Positions 4,330 through 6,975 of a stretch of DNA of 6,975 nucleotides are shown one piece after another (position 1 is the stretch's first letter; each line of letters opens with the position of its first letter). Both the position numbers and the translations under genes were made by a program. The DNA comes from Actinomycetota bacterium (lineage in GTDB: Bacteria; Actinomycetota; Thermoleophilia; UBA2241). The stretch covers positions 1 through 6,975 of the forward strand of contig PMKK01000076.1 in the NCBI GenBank assembly GCA_003157715.1, read 5' to 3'. Under the pieces are notes generated by a model. That model was given only the letters and a program-made list of their open reading frames with translations. It was not told where the DNA came from and searched no databases.

Positions 4330-6251
4330 GAGCGCTCCTCCGTTTCTTCGGCCCGCGGCCGGCGGCGCCGGAGTACGACCGCGATCGCGATCAGCACGAT
4401 CGCGACCGTCGCCGTGACCAGGAACGTGATCAACGGTCCGTTCGATTTGGTGGTCGCCGTGCCGGCGGTCCGCACGGGATGTACGTAGAGGTAGCTGTCG
4501 ATATTGTCGGTCGAGTAGATCGCCGAGCCCACGCCGCCGGGCGACTGCACCCAGCCCGTCCAGCGGCTGGTGTCGACCGCCTCGAGTCCCTTGGGATAGG
4601 CCAGGATGATGTAGGGGCTCTGCCGGTAGAGGAGCTGCTGCATCTGGTAGAGGACGGTCTGCCGTTTGGCCGGGTCGATGGCGGCCGCCTGCTGGTTGTA
4701 GAGGCGGTCGTAGGTGGCATTCGACCAGGCGCAGTCGCTCCAGCCGTTGATCTGGCTGGTGAGGAAGATCGAGAAGATGAACATGGGGTCGACGTCGCCG
4801 GTCCAGTTGTACACATAGAGGTCCATGTTGGGCTCGAACTTGCCGCCGACCGTGTTGTAGAGGTAGTCGTTCATGGCGCCTTCATCCATGTAGGTGAATT
4901 TCACATGGATGCCGATCGCCCCAAGGTAGCCGGCCAGCAGTTTGCCGATGTTGTCGCCCTGGGGCGGCGCGCCGCAGGCGAACAGGCGCAGGGTGATGGG
5001 CTTGCCCTGTTTGTCGAGGAGCTTACCGGCTACCGTGCGGTAGCCCGCGGCGGCCAGGAGCTGCGTCGCCCTGGCGGGGTCGTAGCCGACGGTCTGCGCG
5101 GCCGACGGCTGCCAATGCCAGTCGGGGTCGTGGTAGTAGCCCGGCACGACAAGGGTCGAGCCGGGCACCGCGTAGCCGTCGTAGGCGATCTTGACGATCT
5201 GCTGACGGTCGATGGCCCAGCCCAGGGCCTGGCGAAAACGCCAGTCCCGCACGACAGGGTTGCCCTGCGACGCGCCCGTGTAGCAGTTGAAGCCCAGCTC
5301 GTCGATACCCTTGACCGGGTAGACGATGGTCTTGAAGTCGTGGTCGCGGCTGAGCGGGGCGACCTGCGCTTCGGGAATGCCCCAACAGGCGTCGATCGTG
5401 CCGCTGCGCAGCTCCTGGACCATCGTGTCGGGGTTCTGGTAGGGGGTGAAGATGACCTCGTCGATGCGCGGGGCGCCGCGCCAGTACTCCTTGTTGGCCA
5501 TCATCCTGATGTCCTGGCCCTTTTTGAACTCGACCGTCTGGAACGGACCCGTTCCGACGATGTCCGGGGGGTTCCGGAACGAGTTCTGGGCTGCCTTGGG
5601 ACTGACCTTGGACCAGATGTGCGCGGGCACGATCGGCACCCACATGCCCAGCATATTGGCCTTGGGGGTCGCGCAGACGAAGCGCACCGTCAGGGGATCG
5701 ACCGCGATCACCCGCTTGATGCCCACCGTGTAGCTCGTGTACGAGGCCATGTTGTTGCGGATGATGTAGTTGTAGGTGAACACCACGTCGCTCGCGGTGA
5801 ACGGCACGCCGTCCTGCCACTTCACGCCGGGTCGCAGGTTGAAGGTCCAGACCTTGCCGTCGGCGCTGTGACTCCAGCTCTTGGCCAGCTCCGGTGCGGG
5901 GTCGACCGTGTTCGCCTTGTAGCCGGTGAGCATGTCGTAGTTCAGGTGGAAGATCAGGTACGACGAGGTCGACGTGCCGATGAAGGGGTTGAGGTTGTCG
6001 GGCTCGTTGACCAGGCCGACCCGGAGTATGACCTTGGCGGTCGGTGCGGGCGACCCCGTGTCAGCCAGCGCTCGTACCAGTCCGCAGACCAGGCCGCCGG
6101 CGGCGACCGCGGCGAGCACGGCGGCGAGCAGGGCGGCCGACCGGAGCCGTCCCGACGGCGGGCCGCCCGACCGCCGCCGTCCCAGCCAGGGTCGGCCCGA
6201 CCGCCGCCGGTCCGTCTCTTCGGCCCCGGCGCTGCTGGCGAGCTCTCCCAT
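4326..6251 (-). CDS. Family 5 (peptide/oligopeptide) ABC substrate-binding protein with C-terminal membrane anchor, 641 aa
   Basis: The mature part is a typical SBP_bac_5 (PF00496) domain. It opens with ILRVGLVNEPDNLNPF (75-90), then DMLTGY (106-111) and PELAKSWSHSADGKVWTFNLRPGVKWQDG (120-148), the classic family entry. Members bind di- or oligopeptides, or sometimes sugars or nickel, outside the membrane. The N-terminus has an Arg-rich stretch of about 37 residues, a hydrophobic segment (39-59) and a possible signal peptidase site after ALA (61-63). The Cys at 56 is not in a lipobox, so it is not a lipoprotein. A second hydrophobic segment at about 606-627, followed by RRRR and an acidic tail, should anchor the protein with its C-terminus inside. 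ATG 6251 is supported by GGGGAGGGG just upstream. It is followed by the M55 peptidase gene in a GTGA overlap, suggesting peptide substrates, possibly D-amino-acid-containing ones. No permease or ATPase genes are in the window. Confidence 0.93.
   Translation of the reverse strand: MGELASSAGAEETDRRRSGRPWLGRRRSGGPPSGRLRSAALLAAVLAAVAAGGLVCGLVRALADTGSPAPTAKVILRVGLVNEPDNLNPFIGTSTSSYLIFHLNYDMLTGYKANTVDPAPELAKSWSHSADGKVWTFNLRPGVKWQDGVPFTASDVVFTYNYIIRNNMASYTSYTVGIKRVIAVDPLTVRFVCATPKANMLGMWVPIVPAHIWSKVSPKAAQNSFRNPPDIVGTGPFQTVEFKKGQDIRMMANKEYWRGAPRIDEVIFTPYQNPDTMVQELRSGTIDACWGIPEAQVAPLSRDHDFKTIVYPVKGIDELGFNCYTGASQGNPVVRDWRFRQALGWAIDRQQIVKIAYDGYAVPGSTLVVPGYYHDPDWHWQPSAAQTVGYDPARATQLLAAAGYRTVAGKLLDKQGKPITLRLFACGAPPQGDNIGKLLAGYLGAIGIHVKFTYMDEGAMNDYLYNTVGGKFEPNMDLYVYNWTGDVDPMFIFSIFLTSQINGWSDCAWSNATYDRLYNQQAAAIDPAKRQTVLYQMQQLLYRQSPYIILAYPKGLEAVDTSRWTGWVQSPGGVGSAIYSTDNIDSYLYVHPVRTAGTATTKSNGPLITFLVTATVAIVLIAIAVVLRRRRPRAEETEERS
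4335..4341 (-). promoter_or_regulatory. Strong ribosome binding site for the M55 peptidase
   Basis: On the minus strand GGAGGAG lies five bases before the GTG at 4329, inside the last codons of the binding-protein gene. It fixes the GTG start and shows the peptidase is translated at the overlap. Confidence 0.75.
6136..6209. repeat. In-frame 30-bp tandem repeat inside the binding-protein gene
   Basis: CCCGACCGCCGCCG occurs exactly at 6166-6179 and 6196-6209, with a diverged copy (11 of 14 bases) at 6136-6149. The spacing is exactly 30 bases each time. The encoded protein shows a 10-residue period: RRRSG at 15-19, RRRSG at 25-29 and RLRSA at 35-39. The repeat therefore builds the Arg-rich N-region ahead of the signal/membrane segment. 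Confidence 0.65.
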
Positions 6252-6253
6252 TG

Positions 6254-6262
6254 CCCCTCCCC
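6254..6262 (-). promoter_or_regulatory. Ribosome binding site of the substrate-binding protein
   Basis: On the minus strand GGGGAGGGG lies two bases before the ATG at 6251; its GGAGG core ends four bases from the start. It supports this start despite the unusually long Arg-rich N-region it implies. Confidence 0.65.
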
Positions 6263-6294
6263 GACCGTTGGTACCGCGTGAACGCGCGAAAACG

Positions 6295-6300
6295 AGCCTA
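6295..6300 (-). promoter_or_regulatory. Candidate -10 for the binding protein/peptidase operon
   Basis: On the minus strand TAGGCT (TAnnnT) lies 43 bases before the ATG at 6251. This would give a leader of about 37 bases. No clear -35 is present; its expected position falls just before or at the edge of the 16/17-bp repeat array. Low confidence. Confidence 0.3.
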
Positions 6301-6324
6301 ACGTATCAGATGCGACCCTGGATG

Positions 6325-6422
6325 CTAAACCGCGGCGGGTCTGAGCCGCGGTGTGGTCAAGCCGAGGCGTGTCCGAGTCACGGTGCGTCTAAGCTACGGC
6401 GCCATCCGAGTCACGGCGCGTC
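6325..6422. repeat. Tandem repeat array, six 16/17-bp units
   Basis: Units start at 6325, 6341, 6358, 6374, 6390 and 6407, with lengths 16, 17, 16, 16, 17 and 16. Units 4 and 6 are nearly identical (CGAGTCACGGYGCGTC); the others fit CTGAGCCGCGGTGTGGT-like variants. The array fills most of the 159 bases between recQ and the binding-protein gene and runs into recQ. The recQ stop (TGA, complement of 6411-6413) is inside unit 6, and its last three codons before the stop (Asp, Ala, Pro) are repeat sequence. The unit is unrelated by eye to the 23-bp and 19-bp units. There are no spacers, so it is not a CRISPR. Confidence 0.82.
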
Positions 6423-6975
6423 GAGCTCTTCGGCCTGTGTGAAGGCGCTGATGGCCTCGAGGAAGGCCTCGCCGTAGCGTTTGAGCTTGGTCTCGCCGAC
6501 GCCGTTCACCGCGAGCAGCTCGTCGTCGGTGGCGGGCTGGCGGGCCGCCATCTCGCGCAGCGTGGCGTCGCCGAAGACGATGTAGGCCGGTACGCCCTGG
6601 CGGTCGGCGAGCTCCTTGCGCACCGCGCGCAGATGAGCGAACAGGCGCTCTTCGGCGGCCGACGGCTCGCGCAGCTCGGCAGGCACGTCGACAAGGGTGC
6701 CGAGCCCGGGGGGGCCGCTGCGCGATCGGTCCGCGCGCTTGCGCTCCGCCCGTGGCAGCTTGACGCGAGGGCGGGCGAGCACCAGCGTCTCGTCGCCACG
6801 CAGCAGCGCCATGGCCGCCGGCGTCAGGCGCAGCACGGAGTAGCGTGCGATGTCCTGTTCGAGGTAGCCGCGGTGGATGAGCTGGCGGATGAGCTGCTGC
6901 CAGGCGTCCTTGCTCAGGTCGGCGCCGATCCCATAGGTGCTCAGCTGGTCGTGACCGCGAGCGAAGACCTTGTCG
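6411..6975 (-). CDS. recQ: ATP-dependent DNA helicase RecQ, C-terminal 187 residues (RQC and HRDC domains)
   Basis: The reading frame is open from the window edge, so the gene begins outside and only its 3' end is seen. Visible residues 1-62 (YGIGADLSKDAWQQLIRQL, then LEQDIARYSVLRLTPAA and LLRG) match the winged-helix RQC domain of bacterial RecQ, which binds duplex DNA. After an Arg/Pro-rich linker (about 68-105), residues 110-178 form an HRDC domain: LFAHLRAVRKELAD, VPAYIVFGDATLREMA and NGVGETKLKRYG, the last a helix-hairpin-like nucleic-acid contact. The domain order and the motifs closely follow E. coli RecQ, a 3'-5' helicase of recombination and replication-fork repair. The helicase core is not visible. 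The tail is short, and its stop lies within the adjacent tandem repeat. A GTG at 6836 is an internal valine codon and not the start. Confidence 0.93.
   Translation of the reverse strand, partial: DKVFARGHDQLSTYGIGADLSKDAWQQLIRQLIHRGYLEQDIARYSVLRLTPAAMALLRGDETLVLARPRVKLPRAERKRADRSRSGPPGLGTLVDVPAELREPSAAEERLFAHLRAVRKELADRQGVPAYIVFGDATLREMAARQPATDDELLAVNGVGETKLKRYGEAFLEAISAFTQAEELDAP

Noticed and set aside
3472..4488. Plus-strand 338-codon open frame opposite the M55 peptidase
   Set aside because: The minus-strand product has all M55 metal ligands; the plus-strand frame has no domain.
6060..6251. Lipoprotein or Tat signal on the substrate-binding protein
   Set aside because: The residues before Cys56 (GGLV) do not fit a lipobox. 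The RRRSGG stretches lack the hydrophobic residues after the twin arginine that a Tat motif requires.
4479..6281. A 600-codon open frame on the plus strand opposite the substrate-binding protein gene
   Set aside because: It is an antisense shadow. The minus-strand frame encodes a clear SBP_bac_5 protein with a ribosome site, and the plus-strand product is compositionally biased without motifs.

Overview
This is a GC-rich bacterial window, roughly two thirds G+C by eye. Its genes are tightly packed, GTG starts occur, and gene pairs are coupled through GTGA overlaps. The substrate-binding protein is held by membrane segments and has no lipobox. Together these traits suggest a high-GC Gram-positive-like lineage, perhaps an uncultured actinobacterial group. 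That placement is an inference and is weak.

Layout, left to right. (1) The N-terminus of a radical SAM enzyme lies on the minus strand and leaves the window at base 1; its promoter may make a leaderless transcript. (2) A divergent intergenic region holds a 23-bp tandem repeat array. (3) A plus-strand two-gene operon follows: a small HEAT-repeat protein coupled by GTGA to an FAD-dependent oxidoreductase of the DAO/OrdL type. It ends in a perfect 20-bp inverted repeat. (4) A 228-base spacer contains that inverted repeat, a 20-bp palindrome and a small hairpin, and leads into a plus-strand DUF72 (YecE-like) gene. (5) The DUF72 stop codon lies inside the first unit of a six-unit 19-bp tandem array, which fills the convergent gap before the next operon. 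(6) A minus-strand two-gene operon follows: an oligopeptide-type family 5 substrate-binding protein, coupled by GTGA to an M55 D-aminopeptidase (DppA-like). (7) A further intergenic region holds six units of a 16/17-bp tandem repeat, and these run into the stop codon of (8) recQ. Only the RQC and HRDC parts of recQ are in the window.

Functionally, the clearest partnership is binding protein plus D-aminopeptidase. This is the logic of the Bacillus dpp locus, but no permease or ATPase gene is present here. RecQ is housekeeping DNA repair. The HEAT/oxidoreductase pair is probably a functional unit with unknown substrate.

The most unusual property is structural. Three of the four gene boundaries that are not translationally coupled carry a tandem minisatellite with its own unit (23, 19 and 16/17 bp). 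A fourth, in-frame 30-bp repeat lies in the binding-protein gene, and two arrays engulf neighbouring stop codons. I see no insertion sequence, CRISPR array, tRNA or rRNA.
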